Assembly: GCF_023715585.1 (NCBI RefSeq)
Contig: NZ_JAMBOK010000001.1
Location: forward strand, 1,426,001 to 1,490,000
Origin: Sporosarcina luteola
Lineage (GTDB): Bacteria; Bacillota; Bacilli; Bacillales_A; Planococcaceae
Length of the DNA stretch: 64,000 nucleotides
Direction of reading: 5' to 3'
Under the pieces are notes generated by a model. That model did not search any database. It was not told the origin of the DNA and saw nothing but the letters and a program-made list of their open reading frames with translations. Positions 1-9,409 of the stretch are shown piece after piece. Position 1 is the stretch's first letter. Each line of letters opens with the position of its first letter. Both the position numbers and the translations under genes were made by a program.

Positions 1-61
1 CAACGAATATTGCGGAATCGGGCACCATCAAATGTTTGCAACTGTGGAGGTGTATGAGTGA
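1..61 (+). CDS. ba3-type cytochrome c oxidase subunit II, C-terminal end (partial)
   Basis: Only the last 19 codons are inside the window. They read NEYCGIGHHQMFATVEVYE, then TGA at 59-61. This is the end of the binuclear copper A site: the second Cys, the His and the Met of the C-N-x-Y-C-G-x-G-H-x-x-M motif are visible. The protein ends just after the motif, as in the Thermus ba3 enzyme. Subunit II accepts electrons from cytochrome c on the outer face of the membrane. The stop overlaps the ATG of subunit I by one base, so the two are translationally coupled. Confidence 0.85.
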   Translation, partial: NEYCGIGHHQMFATVEVYE

Positions 62-1713
62 TGCTGAAAAATACGCTGTTTCCAAAGAAAGAAGCCCGGC
101 TATATATGGCGTTCATGCATGTGACATTCGCGTCACTGCTGATCGGCGGACTAATGGGGCTCCTACAGACACTATCCCGTTCAGGCCAATTCAAATTGCC
201 GTTCGGAATTAATTACTATACGATTTTAACGGTGCACGGCGTTATTCTGGGATTAGTATTGACTACGTTCTTCATCGTCGGATTCCAGTTTGCCCTTATG
301 GGGAAAACGGTCGGAATATCTGACAAACAACGTAAATGGGGATGGATTGCATTCTGGACGATGCTCATCGGTACAATCATCGCGGCTACTACGATTCTGG
401 TCGGTCAGGCGAATGTACTGTATACATTCTATGCACCGCTCCGTGCGCATGCTGCATTTTATATCGGTTTGGCATTGGTCATCGTCGGCAGCTGGATTGC
501 CGTGTTCGTCAACTTCCGTCAGCTGTACGTCTGGAAAAAAGCGAATCCCGGGCAGAAGTCGCCATTGCTCGCTTTCATGGTCACGATCAATATGGCGATG
601 TGGTTCATTGCTTCACTCGGGGTTGCAACATCCGTCTTGGTTCAATTCATCCCTTGGTCTTTAGGGTACGCAGCTACGATCAACGTGCTGCTCAGCCGTA
701 CGCTGTTCTGGTATTTCGGTCATCCGCTCGTCTATTTCTGGCTCCTGCCGGCATATATGGCATGGTATGCAATCATTCCGAAGATCATCGGCGGTAAATT
801 ATTCAGCGATTCCCTTGCAAGGATGTCATTCATTCTCTTGCTTATGTTCTCAATTCCCGTCGGCTTCCACCACCAATTGACGGAGCCGGGAATCGATCCA
901 ACGTGGAAATTCATTCAAGTTGTTCTGACATTCATGGTCGTCATCCCGACATTGATGACAGCATTCTCGATTTTCGCGACATTTGAAATTACAGGCCGTC
1001 GTAAAGGACATAAAGGGCTTTTCGGCTGGTTCAAGCGCTTGCCTTGGAAGGACGTCCGCTTCCTTGCGCCGTTCATTGGGATGGTCGCCTTCATTCCAGG
1101 AGGCGCGGGCGGTATCGTCAACGCATCCCACCAGATGAATACGCTCATTCATAATACGATCTGGGTGACAGGCCACTTCCACTTGACGGTTGCGACGACA
1201 GTCATCCTGACCTTCTTCGGGATTGCCTATTGGCTCGTCCCACATTTGACGGGCAGGCGGTTGACTCCGAAGCTAAATAAACTCGGCATCATTCAAACGA
1301 TCATATGGACTGTCGGAATGACAATCATGTCGACATCGATGCATATCCAAGGTCTTCTTGGCGGCCCGAGACGTTCCGACTTCTCGAATTATGCAGGCGG
1401 CGAGCAAGTCAGCACATGGATCAGCTACCAGGTGGCACAGGCCGTTGGAGGAACGATCCTGTTCATCGGGATTATCCTGATGATTTACATCTTCATCCAA
1501 CTCGCATTCTTCGCACCACGCGGCATACAGGAGTTTCCGATTGCGGAAGAAGAGGTCGATGCAGACCCGACACCGAAAATCCTGGAGAATTGGTATCTAT
1601 GGATCGGAATCACGGTCGCACTTATCCTTTTCGCCTATACAATTCCGGTCATCGACATTATCAAGCACTCCCCTCCAGGGTCACTGCCGTTTGACTGGCC
1701 GATTGGAAGATAA
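61..1713 (+). CDS. ba3-type cytochrome c oxidase subunit I
   Basis: Haem-copper oxidase catalytic subunit that reduces oxygen to water and pumps protons; 550 residues with about 13 hydrophobic segments. Visible motifs are HGVILGLV near residue 60 (haem ligand region), GHPLVYFWLLP near 220 (CuB His and cross-linked Tyr), HHQLTEPG near 265 and TGHFHLTVATT near 375 (haem ligands). Spacing and wording match the ba3 (B-type) family rather than aa3. ATG at 61 is preferred over GTG at 58: GGAGGTG at 46-52 gives an 8-base spacer and the ATG overlaps the subunit II stop. It ends the operon, and a hairpin terminator follows. Confidence 0.92.
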   Translation: MLKNTLFPKKEARLYMAFMHVTFASLLIGGLMGLLQTLSRSGQFKLPFGINYYTILTVHGVILGLVLTTFFIVGFQFALMGKTVGISDKQRKWGWIAFWTMLIGTIIAATTILVGQANVLYTFYAPLRAHAAFYIGLALVIVGSWIAVFVNFRQLYVWKKANPGQKSPLLAFMVTINMAMWFIASLGVATSVLVQFIPWSLGYAATINVLLSRTLFWYFGHPLVYFWLLPAYMAWYAIIPKIIGGKLFSDSLARMSFILLLMFSIPVGFHHQLTEPGIDPTWKFIQVVLTFMVVIPTLMTAFSIFATFEITGRRKGHKGLFGWFKRLPWKDVRFLAPFIGMVAFIPGGAGGIVNASHQMNTLIHNTIWVTGHFHLTVATTVILTFFGIAYWLVPHLTGRRLTPKLNKLGIIQTIIWTVGMTIMSTSMHIQGLLGGPRRSDFSNYAGGEQVSTWISYQVAQAVGGTILFIGIILMIYIFIQLAFFAPRGIQEFPIAEEEVDADPTPKILENWYLWIGITVALILFAYTIPVIDIIKHSPPGSLPFDWPIGR

Positions 1714-1721
1714 CAAAAGCG

Positions 1722-1798
1722 AAAGCCGTTACGGAGAACGGCTTTTGCAACAAAAATAAGCCTTACACACTAGATTTCCCATTGTGTAAGGCTTTTTC
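1722..1798. terminator. Two hairpins between convergent genes
   Basis: The first hairpin pairs AAAGCCGTT at 1722-1730 with AACGGCTTT at 1737-1745. The second pairs AAGCCTTACACA at 1758-1769 with TGTGTAAGGCTT at 1783-1794, followed by T's. Together they can end the oxidase transcript and, from the other side, the GGDEF/EAL transcript. Confidence 0.75.
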
Positions 1799-1800
1799 TA

Positions 1801-3690
1801 TTAGTAGATCGAAGGTAGGAGCAATTTACCTGCTCTTCCATGATTGCGGATCAATGCATCGATTTCTTCGACCGGAACGGGTCTGCTGAAATAAAATCCT
1901 TGCAGTTCAGAGCACCCGAACTGTTTCAAGAGATCCCATTGCTGCTGCGTTTCGACGCCTTCCCCGATCGTTTGCAATCCGAGCATCTCTGCAAGATGAA
2001 TGATTGTCTGAACAATTCCCGAGCTCTTTGGATCGTTTCCGAGTCCATTGATGAATTGGCGGTCGATCTTGATTTGCTGGATCGGGAAGTGCTGCAAGTA
2101 GATGAAAGCAGAATACCCTTTTCCAAAATCGTCGATGGAAACGGAGTACCCCATTGACGTCAAGAGATTGATCCGGTTGGCGACGGCCTCGGTGTCTTCC
2201 AAAGCGACGTTTTCCGTTATTTCCAGCACAAGGCTTTTCGGCTTGATATTTGCCTCCGTGATGCATTTTTCAAGATAGGTAGGCAGATTATGGTGCAGGA
2301 AATGTCTTGGCGATAAATTCACGGACACCGTAGCATTCCTCAACCCTTGCTCTATCCACTCCCGGATTTGGCAAGCGGCCTGCTTGATGACCCATTCCCC
2401 TATCGGTGTAATGAGTCCCGTTGACTCGGCGAGCTCGATGAATTCTCCCGGGAAAATGAGGCCTCGTTCCGGATGTTGCCACCGGATCAGCGCTTCGAAA
2501 CCGCTTACTTCTCCTGTTCGACAATTCACTTGCGGCTGGTAATGCAACTTGAATTCATTCAAGTCAAGGCCCCTCCGCAAGTTCATTTCAGAAAGCATCG
2601 TCTCTTTCAAGTACGTGTGCATCTCCGGGTCATAGAGGTTCCCACCTTTCCGGTTTGAGGCCTCTTTTCCCGATTGGAGCGCCATGTAAGCCGCTTGAAT
2701 CCCATATTTCACGTTCGTCGCATGCTCAGGATAGACGGAAACCCCGTAGCTGAACGTCATATACACTTCCTGTCCACTTACATGCATCGGCCGTTTCAAC
2801 CGATTGACGACCCGCTCAACCCTTGCCATCTCGCACTCCAATTCACCTACAAATGGGATGAAAATGACAAAATGATCGAATGCCAGTCTTGCGATCTGTG
2901 CGGGATTCGGAAACTGGATCTTCAGCCGGTTCGCTGTAATCTGGAGCAATTTATCCGCTCCATCGGGTCCGAGAACGCCTTGTACTTCCGTAAATTGATC
3001 CATGACAAGATAGACGAAAGCGCCCCGCTGGCCATTTTGGAATTCGCCGATCTGCTTCGTCACATTTTCGGTGAATGAATATTGATTGTCGATACCGGTC
3101 AGCAGGTCGGTATAGGCGAGTCGATGGACGTGCTCTTCCACTTCAATCCGCTCCAACCGATCGAATATGAAGGAAAGCATATCTGCAATGGACGCTGCAA
3201 GGACCCTATCAAGATATGACCAATTTCTCGAACGCGTTGATTCGCAGCAGACCACACCGCCAATCCCCTTGCTTAAGATGATCGAGGCATCTATGATCGA
3301 TTTTACTTTCCCGCCGTTATAATACGCATGTTGATACAATTCCCGGGTGGCGGGATTTGTTGATACGTCTGCAACGGCTAGAATCCGTTCATGTTGGACC
3401 GCTTTGAAATAAGATGGCAGCTCTTCGGCAATGATCACTTCTCCAGCTGTATGAGTTCCATTTATATGTAAAACACTTTGTGCGGTCAAAGACGTTCGTT
3501 CTTCATTGAATAACCAAATGCTCACTCGATCGCACGCCATAATTTTTGATATGCGAATACACAATTCTTCTATGACAGGGGCAATCGAATGTCGCGAAAG
3601 GTCCGACCGTTTCGCCTGCGTAAATATGAAATCCTGTATTTTTTGAAGTTCATCCAATACGATATCGAATTTTTCATTAGAACGGTTCAT
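1801..3690 (-). CDS. GAF-GGDEF(degenerate)-EAL protein, probable cyclic-di-GMP phosphodiesterase
   Basis: 629 residues, cytosolic (no membrane segment or signal). The order is a GAF-type sensor at about 25-170, a GGDEF-like domain at about 195-360 and an EAL domain at about 370-615. The GGDEF signature is replaced by RLAFDHF, so diguanylate cyclase activity is unlikely. The EAL domain keeps its catalytic landmarks: FEALIRW, SVNLSP, LEITEN, IDDFGKGYS, IKIDR and GEGVE. It is therefore expected to hydrolyse c-di-GMP to pGpG, with GAF and the dead GGDEF as regulatory inputs. It is a single gene with its own promoter region (a TATAAT is present on the minus strand at 3748-3753), convergent with the oxidase operon. 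Confidence 0.88.
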   Translation of the reverse strand: MNRSNEKFDIVLDELQKIQDFIFTQAKRSDLSRHSIAPVIEELCIRISKIMACDRVSIWLFNEERTSLTAQSVLHINGTHTAGEVIIAEELPSYFKAVQHERILAVADVSTNPATRELYQHAYYNGGKVKSIIDASIILSKGIGGVVCCESTRSRNWSYLDRVLAASIADMLSFIFDRLERIEVEEHVHRLAYTDLLTGIDNQYSFTENVTKQIGEFQNGQRGAFVYLVMDQFTEVQGVLGPDGADKLLQITANRLKIQFPNPAQIARLAFDHFVIFIPFVGELECEMARVERVVNRLKRPMHVSGQEVYMTFSYGVSVYPEHATNVKYGIQAAYMALQSGKEASNRKGGNLYDPEMHTYLKETMLSEMNLRRGLDLNEFKLHYQPQVNCRTGEVSGFEALIRWQHPERGLIFPGEFIELAESTGLITPIGEWVIKQAACQIREWIEQGLRNATVSVNLSPRHFLHHNLPTYLEKCITEANIKPKSLVLEITENVALEDTEAVANRINLLTSMGYSVSIDDFGKGYSAFIYLQHFPIQQIKIDRQFINGLGNDPKSSGIVQTIIHLAEMLGLQTIGEGVETQQQWDLLKQFGCSELQGFYFSRPVPVEEIDALIRNHGRAGKLLLPSIY

Positions 3691-3851
3691 CGGACTTATA
3701 CAACCCCTTTCTGCTAACTACTTCTACTACTCCTTTCTATCGGCACGATTATATGATTTTTGAGGCTGTCACGTATTTTTTCATTATTCTATTAGCGTCT
3801 GTGGTATACTGAGTGAATAGTCACTCATTACTGAAAAAGAAGGTGTTCCGA

Positions 3852-4199
3852 ATGAATTTGGAAGAAATGACGATGGAACAGATTTGGACAGAAATTGATG
3901 CGGAGCTGAGCACCAATAAAGGGCCCCTTGCAGGAATGAACGCATCATATTCATTCGATTTGGCCGGTGAGGATGGCGGTATGTATGGATTGAAGTTTGC
4001 AGACGGCGAGGCGGAAACGTTCCGCAGCGACCCGGGAGAAGTCGACTGCGCTTTGATGATGAGCGTCACGGATTTCAAGAAATTGCTTGGCGGCAACTTG
4101 AACTCCACTGCTGCTTTCATGATGGGAAAACTGAAAGTGAAGGGCAATGTCGGCCTCGCATTGAAACTTGAGAATTTATTGAAACAGTACACATTTTGA
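3852..4199 (+). CDS. SCP2 sterol-binding domain protein
   Basis: 115-residue single-domain protein of the SCP2 fold (lipid or acyl carrier-like). Typical features are the central DGEAETFRSDPGEVDCALMM strand-turn, then a helix with FKKLLGGNLNS and the GKLKVKGNVGLALKLENLL C-terminal helix that closes the hydrophobic tunnel. The ATG at 3852 follows AAGAAGGTG. A GTG 13 codons upstream has no ribosome site and is rejected. A TATACT box at 3805-3810 may be its -10. It is monocistronic, with a terminator just downstream. In Bacillales such proteins are often annotated only by fold; substrate unknown. Confidence 0.82.
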   Translation: MNLEEMTMEQIWTEIDAELSTNKGPLAGMNASYSFDLAGEDGGMYGLKFADGEAETFRSDPGEVDCALMMSVTDFKKLLGGNLNSTAAFMMGKLKVKGNVGLALKLENLLKQYTF

Positions 4200-4211
4200 T
4201 TATTTATAGCC

Positions 4212-4247
4212 ACACCGCCGTTCGCCAAGTGCAAACGGTGTTTTTTT
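4212..4247 (+). terminator. Rho-independent terminator after SCP2 gene
   Basis: The hairpin pairs ACACCG with CGGTGT (an alternative inner stem is CCGTT/AACGG) and is followed by a run of seven or more T's. Confidence 0.7.
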
Positions 4248-4443
4248 AGATCGTATGGTTATGGCAAATTCCTCACGTCGCACTCTAAATAATCATAACT
4301 AAAATTTTTATTGGGCATAAGATGAAAATAAGTAGTCTAAAGTAGTGATTCTTTTTCAATAAAGTCTTCCCTATTTCTTCATAATGGATTAGTATAGTCA
4401 TGTGTCTTGACATCTATCTTGATTATAAAAAAGGAGAATACAA

Positions 4444-5046
4444 ATGAAAAAGAAGCGTATGTGGTCCTTGCAGTTTTCAACAGCTGCGTTTGTACTGATT
4501 CCCGCGGCGGTAGGCATCAACTTCTTGGGGAAATTGTTTGCGGACGTGTTAAAGCTGCCTCTATGGATCGATGCCATCGGAACGGTCTTAGCGAGTATGC
4601 TTGCAGGACCGCTCGTCGGTGCAATTGTCGGTGTCATCAATAATATCGTCTATGGCTTTACGACGAGTCCAGTCTCTTTCGTCTATGCCATCACCCAGGC
4701 CGTCATCGGATTAGTAGTAGGAATCATGGCGTACAAAGGATGGATTTCGAATGTCGGCAAAGCGGTTGTCCTCGGGCTTGTCGTCGGATTCATTGCAGCG
4801 ATTGTTTCTACTCCACTCAATATCATGTTTTGGGAAGGGACGACCGGAAACGTCTGGGGGGATGCATTGTTTGCAACGATGCTCGCAAAAGACATGCCAT
4901 TATGGCTCGCTTCGTTTGCTGACAGCATCGTCGTCGATGTGCCTGATAAAGTCGTCACTGTACTGCTCAGCTTCTTGATCTTCAAAGGGCTGCCGAAAAA
5001 TGTGAAGCTCATGTATGACAATCAAGGGGAGATTGAAAGGTTATAA
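4444..5046 (+). CDS. ECF transporter substrate-binding (S) component
   Basis: 200 residues with about six hydrophobic helices, the usual size of an S component. The segment WIDAIGTVLASMLAGPLVGA followed by a VGVINN helix is typical of ECF S proteins, which bind a vitamin-like or small cofactor substrate in the membrane. AAGGAG at 4431-4436 serves the ATG at 4444. It is followed at short spacing by the T component and the double ATPase, making a complete dedicated (group I) ECF module. The substrate cannot be assigned from sequence, and no known riboswitch was recognised in the 200 bases upstream. Confidence 0.82.
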   Translation: MKKKRMWSLQFSTAAFVLIPAAVGINFLGKLFADVLKLPLWIDAIGTVLASMLAGPLVGAIVGVINNIVYGFTTSPVSFVYAITQAVIGLVVGIMAYKGWISNVGKAVVLGLVVGFIAAIVSTPLNIMFWEGTTGNVWGDALFATMLAKDMPLWLASFADSIVVDVPDKVVTVLLSFLIFKGLPKNVKLMYDNQGEIERL

Positions 5047-5070
5047 GCATCGCCCGCAGGAGGGATTCCA

Positions 5071-5838
5071 ATGAACAACATGACATTGTATGTAAATAGG
5101 GATTCGCCGGTCCATCGGGTGGATCCTTTGACAAAGCTCTTATTCGTCTTCATTTCCATCACATCGACATATATTTCAGCAAATCATCTGGCTGTGTTCG
5201 GAATCCTCCTGTTCACATTCATCATCCTTATGACCGGCAACGTGTTCAAATCCATTTTGCCGGTCATCGGGGTCAGCTTTCTGTTAATCGCATCGATCAT
5301 CATCGTCCAAGGATTTTTTCATCCCGACCGGGCAACGGTACTGTTCGAAATCGGCCCGATCGCTATTTATAAAGAGGGGTTTTCAATCGCGTTGCTGATC
5401 ACACTCCGGGTCGTCAATATGGTGGCCGCGTTTGGGGTGCTTATTTTGACGACGAAGCCGGATGATCTTGTAGAAGCATTGCTGCAGAAAGGTCTGTCTC
5501 CGAAATTCGGTTATGTGCTGCTGTCGGTACTGCAGATCATCCCGCAAATGGTCGCATTGACAGGTAAAATAACCGATGCTCAGAGGGCTCGGGGAATGGA
5601 AACGGAAGGCGGAATTTGGATGAGATTCAAATCATTCCTCCCCCTTCTCGGTCCCGTCGTCCTGAACTCGCTCACGGAAACCCGGGAGCGGTCGATCGCA
5701 CTCGAAATCCGCGGATTCAATGCCAAAGGGAATCGGACGTTTTTGTATGAACGGGAAACCTACCGATATAGCATGCCTCTCAGAATCGCATTGATCATCT
5801 TCTTTTTAGCTGTCATCGTTTGGAGGGTGATGTCATGA
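5071..5838 (+). CDS. ECF transporter transmembrane (T) component
   Basis: 255 residues with an N-terminal group of hydrophobic helices and a cytoplasmic coupling domain. The two coupling motifs, QRARGMETEGG and ALEIRGFNAKG, carry the Ala-Arg-Gly type signatures that dock on the ATPases. The HRVDPLTKLL N-terminus is also characteristic of EcfT. GGAGGGATTCCA precedes the ATG. The TGA at 5836-5838 overlaps the ATPase ATG (ATGA), indicating coupled translation and stoichiometric assembly. Confidence 0.88.
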   Translation: MNNMTLYVNRDSPVHRVDPLTKLLFVFISITSTYISANHLAVFGILLFTFIILMTGNVFKSILPVIGVSFLLIASIIIVQGFFHPDRATVLFEIGPIAIYKEGFSIALLITLRVVNMVAAFGVLILTTKPDDLVEALLQKGLSPKFGYVLLSVLQIIPQMVALTGKITDAQRARGMETEGGIWMRFKSFLPLLGPVVLNSLTETRERSIALEIRGFNAKGNRTFLYERETYRYSMPLRIALIIFFLAVIVWRVMS

Positions 5839-7508
5839 GTGTATTGCGTGTTGTAAATTTGAAATATAAATATCCCGATAGCTCCCATTTTGCGCTCGAT
5901 GATATTTCATTCACGGTGGAAAAGGGCGAATTCGTCGGGATTATCGGCATGAATACAGCCGGGAAGACGTCGTTAGGTTATGCACTGAGCGGACTCATCC
6001 CCCACTTTTTCAAAGGTGCATATGGCGGGGATGTGTACATTGGCGAGATGGATGTGTTGTCGCATGAAATAAGTGAAATTACGGCAAAGGTCGGTCTCGT
6101 CTTTGAAAATCCTTTTTCGCAGATGACCGGTGCTAAGTTCACTGTCTATGATGAAATTGCTTTCGGCCTTGAAAATCAAGGCGTGCCGCGGGATGTCATG
6201 CATGAACGAATCCGGGAAAGCATGAAGCTGCTCGATATTGAAGGATTGCAGGGAAAGAATCCATTTTCACTATCCGGCGGGCAAATGCAACGGGTCGCAA
6301 TTGCAAGCGTCATTGCCATGAAGCCCGACATCCTCATACTTGACGAACCGACTTCGCAGCTAGATCCGGAAGGCGCAGAAGAAGTGTTCCGCGTCGTTGA
6401 GAAATTGGCGGATGAGGGCATGACAATCATCATGGCCGAGCAGAAAATGGAGAAGCTTGCTGCATATGCCGACAGGATCCTCTTGCTGCATGACGGCAAA
6501 TTGATTGAGGATGGGAAGCCGGAAGAAGTCTTTTCAAGGGATGATCTACGTGAATTCGGCGTGGAACCTCCTGTCTATGTGAAAGTTGCACGGACTCTCG
6601 GCATTCGAAGTGAGAAGACCGGGCAGTATCCGATTTCTTTGGATGAAATGCCGAGGGAGAGGGAGCTTCGATTCCATCCAAGTGATTACATCAAGAGTAA
6701 GACAACCGAGGCGAACGGCACAACCACCGCTGAGCTCATCGTCCGTGATCTTCATTTCGGCTATGAAAAGGGTCAGGACGTTATCCGTGGACTGAATGTC
6801 ACGATGAGTGGCGAGCCGATCGCAATCATCGGGCAGAATGGTGCAGGGAAAACGACATTTGTCAAATTGTTGAAAGCGCTGCTCAAGCCGGACTCAGGTG
6901 AAATATACTTGGACGGAAATCCGCTTTCCAGGACGACGGCTGCTAAACTGGCTAGCCGGATTGGGCTCATCTTCCAAAATCCGAATGACCAGATTTTCAA
7001 GCATAAAGTAATTGACGAAGTGATGTTCGGCCCGCTGAATATCGGACAATCCAGCAAAGAAGCGCTCGCTAATGCCAAAGAGATGCTGGACCTCGTCGGA
7101 CTTGCCGACAAAGCGGATGAGAATCCATATGATCTTAGTCTTGCGGAGCGGAAGATGGTTGCGATGGCGTCCATTCTCGCGATGGATACGGATATCGTCA
7201 TTTTCGACGAACCAACGATGGGGCAAGATGTCCGCGGCAAGTCGAAGGTGAAGGAAATCATCCATTCACTTCATGAAAAAGAAAAGCTCGTTATCTGTAT
7301 TTTGCATGACATGGATTTCGTTGCGGAGACTTTCGGACGGACAATCATTTTTAGCGATGGCGGCATGCTGTTTGACGGCCCTACGCGTGAAGCGTTTGCA
7401 CAGGGGGACGCATTGCGGCTCGCGCGGGTCGAGCAGCCGCATATTACGAAACTCGTGCAGCGGATGGGATATGACCGTATTGTATTGAAGGAAACCGAAT
7501 TGATGTAG
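5835..7508 (+). CDS. ECF transporter ATPase, two ABC domains in one chain
   Basis: 557 residues carrying two ABC ATPase domains that energise the ECF importer. Domain 1 (about 1-240) has the Walker A variant GMNTAGKTS, a perfect LSGGQMQR signature and ILILDEPTS. Domain 2 (about 300-557) has the normal Walker A GQNGAGKTT but the signature is reduced to LSLAERK, with VIFDEPTMGQD as Walker B. The defects therefore sit in opposite halves, as expected for an asymmetric dimer with one dominant ATP site. ATG 5835 overlaps the T-component stop; GGAGGGTG lies upstream. It ends the operon. Confidence 0.9.
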   Translation: MSVLRVVNLKYKYPDSSHFALDDISFTVEKGEFVGIIGMNTAGKTSLGYALSGLIPHFFKGAYGGDVYIGEMDVLSHEISEITAKVGLVFENPFSQMTGAKFTVYDEIAFGLENQGVPRDVMHERIRESMKLLDIEGLQGKNPFSLSGGQMQRVAIASVIAMKPDILILDEPTSQLDPEGAEEVFRVVEKLADEGMTIIMAEQKMEKLAAYADRILLLHDGKLIEDGKPEEVFSRDDLREFGVEPPVYVKVARTLGIRSEKTGQYPISLDEMPRERELRFHPSDYIKSKTTEANGTTTAELIVRDLHFGYEKGQDVIRGLNVTMSGEPIAIIGQNGAGKTTFVKLLKALLKPDSGEIYLDGNPLSRTTAAKLASRIGLIFQNPNDQIFKHKVIDEVMFGPLNIGQSSKEALANAKEMLDLVGLADKADENPYDLSLAERKMVAMASILAMDTDIVIFDEPTMGQDVRGKSKVKEIIHSLHEKEKLVICILHDMDFVAETFGRTIIFSDGGMLFDGPTREAFAQGDALRLARVEQPHITKLVQRMGYDRIVLKETELM

Positions 7509-7510
7509 AG

Positions 7511-7556
7511 GGGTGCCCGGAAAATCAGTGCAAGCTGACTTTCTGCGGCACCCTTT
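7511..7556 (+). terminator. Terminator hairpin after ECF operon (shares core with 54934-54979)
   Basis: The outer stem pairs GGGTGCC at 7511-7517 with GGCACCC at 7547-7553, then TTT. The inner stem is TCAG/CTGA. The 27-base core, roughly 7519-7545, is 21/27 identical by eye to the terminator at 54934-54979, so both may belong to one dispersed terminator-like repeat. Confidence 0.7.
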
Positions 7557-7583
7557 GCTGGTTTGAGTGTGGGGACGACTTGC

Positions 7584-7730
7584 TGTGGACGCGGGGAAGC
7601 CGGCTTTGGACGCGGGAATGCTTGCTTTGGACGCGGGACCGCGGACTTTGGACGCGAGACCACCGACTTTGGACGCGTGCATGCCAACTTTGGACGCGGG
7701 ACTGCCAACTTCGGACGCGAGACCGCCTTT
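7584..7730 (+). repeat. Tandem array A, seven 21-bp units
   Basis: Seven contiguous units of exactly 21 bp begin at 7584, 7605, 7626, 7647, 7668, 7689 and 7710. Each starts TTTGGACGCG (variants TGTGG, TTCGG) and ends in a more variable 11 bases. The array fills the gap between the ECF operon and the SulP gene, which otherwise holds only the terminator at 7511-7556. The open frame running through it is a by-product of a unit length divisible by three. Confidence 0.9.
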
Positions 7731-7813
7731 TTCACTCACGGGACCTTGCTAGTACTGCGTTTGTCGCTTATAATGAAGATAGGAAATATTTTTACAAATT
7801 ATGTGGAAGAAGA

Positions 7814-9397
7814 GTGACCGCCTTGTTCAAAGATCAGCGTTTTATTGATTATAATGCGTCAGGATTTCGGAAGGATCTGCTTTCGGGGATAACTGTCGGT
7901 ATCGTAGCCATTCCACTTGGGATGGCTTTTGCAATTGCCTCCGGCGTTAAACCGGAGTATGGCTTGTACACGACGATCATCGCCGGGTTCCTAGTCGCTC
8001 TCCTAGGAGGATCCCGTTTTCAGATCGCCGGTCCAACCGGGGCATTCATCCCGATCCTTCTTGCAATCGTCCTTCAATACGGTTATGAAGATTTGTTGAT
8101 TGCAGGATTTCTGGCTGGTATTTTCCTAGTAATCATGAGTTTCGCAGGCATCAGCAATCTCATTCACTTCGTTCCCCGTTCCGTGACGATCGGGTTCACC
8201 TCGGGAATTGCCATCATCATTTTCACAGGGCAATTCGGGAACTTTCTTGGCCTATCGGGGCTCGAAAGCAAGGAGTTCTTTCATGAGAATATGATTGATG
8301 TCGCCAAGCATCTTCATACTGTGAATATCTTCAGTGTACTCACCGCCATAATTGGGCTGGCTTTGATCTTCATCTTGCCGAAAGTTGCCCCTCGGGTTCC
8401 ATTATTGCTCTTCGCTCTCTTGATTCCAACTATAATATCCGTCTTGTTCTTCCCAGGCAAAGTGGAAACGATCGGCACGGCATTCGGAGGGATCCCCCAA
8501 TCATTGCCCGGCTTCCAATTTCCTCAAATCACGTTATCCAAGCTCGTCAGTCTTTGGCAGCCTGCATTGGTCATTGCTGCACTCGGCGCGATTGAATCGC
8601 TATTGTCTGCGGTCGTTGCAGATGGAATGAAGGAAGGACCGAAGCATGATTCGAAGCGGGAATTGTTCGGGCAGGGAATTGCAAATATCATTACGCCATT
8701 ATTCGGGGGCATCCCCGCTACGGGAGCGATTGCAAGAACAGCGACCAATATCCGGTCAGGCGCAGTAAGCCCGGTTTCCGGCATGATGCAAAGCATCTTC
8801 GTCTTATTGTTCATTTTGGTTTTCGCCCCATTCGCCTCTTATATTCCTCTGGCTGTGATGGCGCCTATTTTAATGTTTGTCGCTTGGAATATGAGTGCGA
8901 GAAAGGCTTTCGTTCATATTTTGTCTGTCAGATCGGGCGATTCGATTGTACTGATAACGACATTCCTGCTTACGATCTTCATCAATCTGACTGTTGCCGT
9001 CCAGGTCGGGGTTTTATTGGCCGCCCTTTCATTCTTGCGTAAGATGAGTGGCAAGCTTCACATTGTGCCAGATAAACTTACCGATGTCGAGATTCACAAA
9101 TTCGGAGATGACATAACTAAATTCGTCATTGAAGGACCGTTATTCTTCGGTACTGCGAAAGTGTTTGAAGATAAGATGCCTACAATCCTCTCGACAGACA
9201 CTGCAAAGATCATTTTGGATTTGGAGCATCTCTCCATGATTGACGCAACGGGTGAAGCTGCGCTTTCCGCGTTATTGGACGGTGCCAGCAAAAAGAATGT
9301 AAGAATCATTGTGAAGAAGTTGCCCAAGCAGAAACTTTCATTGTTCAAGAAGAGCGGATTATACGACCGGATCGGTGAAGAGAATTTCTTCATGTAA
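7814..9397 (+). CDS. SulP family anion transporter with STAS domain
   Basis: 527-residue inner-membrane SLC26/SulP carrier, likely for sulfate, bicarbonate or another anion. The N-terminus has the family pattern GITVGIVAIPLGMAFAIASG and PEYGLYTTIIAGF. About 12 hydrophobic segments run to about 400, with GGIPATGAIARTATNIRSGA typical of SulP. The last 110 residues form a STAS domain (ILDLEHLSMIDATGEAAL). The open frame continues 78 codons upstream through the 21-bp array; that part is not protein-like, so GTG at 7814 (GGAAGA upstream) is chosen. TTG at 7823 is possible. The substrate is not predictable here. Confidence 0.88.
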   Translation: MTALFKDQRFIDYNASGFRKDLLSGITVGIVAIPLGMAFAIASGVKPEYGLYTTIIAGFLVALLGGSRFQIAGPTGAFIPILLAIVLQYGYEDLLIAGFLAGIFLVIMSFAGISNLIHFVPRSVTIGFTSGIAIIIFTGQFGNFLGLSGLESKEFFHENMIDVAKHLHTVNIFSVLTAIIGLALIFILPKVAPRVPLLLFALLIPTIISVLFFPGKVETIGTAFGGIPQSLPGFQFPQITLSKLVSLWQPALVIAALGAIESLLSAVVADGMKEGPKHDSKRELFGQGIANIITPLFGGIPATGAIARTATNIRSGAVSPVSGMMQSIFVLLFILVFAPFASYIPLAVMAPILMFVAWNMSARKAFVHILSVRSGDSIVLITTFLLTIFINLTVAVQVGVLLAALSFLRKMSGKLHIVPDKLTDVEIHKFGDDITKFVIEGPLFFGTAKVFEDKMPTILSTDTAKIILDLEHLSMIDATGEAALSALLDGASKKNVRIIVKKLPKQKLSLFKKSGLYDRIGEENFFM

Positions 9398-9409
9398 GGA
9401 CGAGAGACG

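Noticed and set aside
7584..7730. CRISPR-like array
   Set aside because: Units are contiguous 21-mers without unique spacers, and no cas genes are present in the window.
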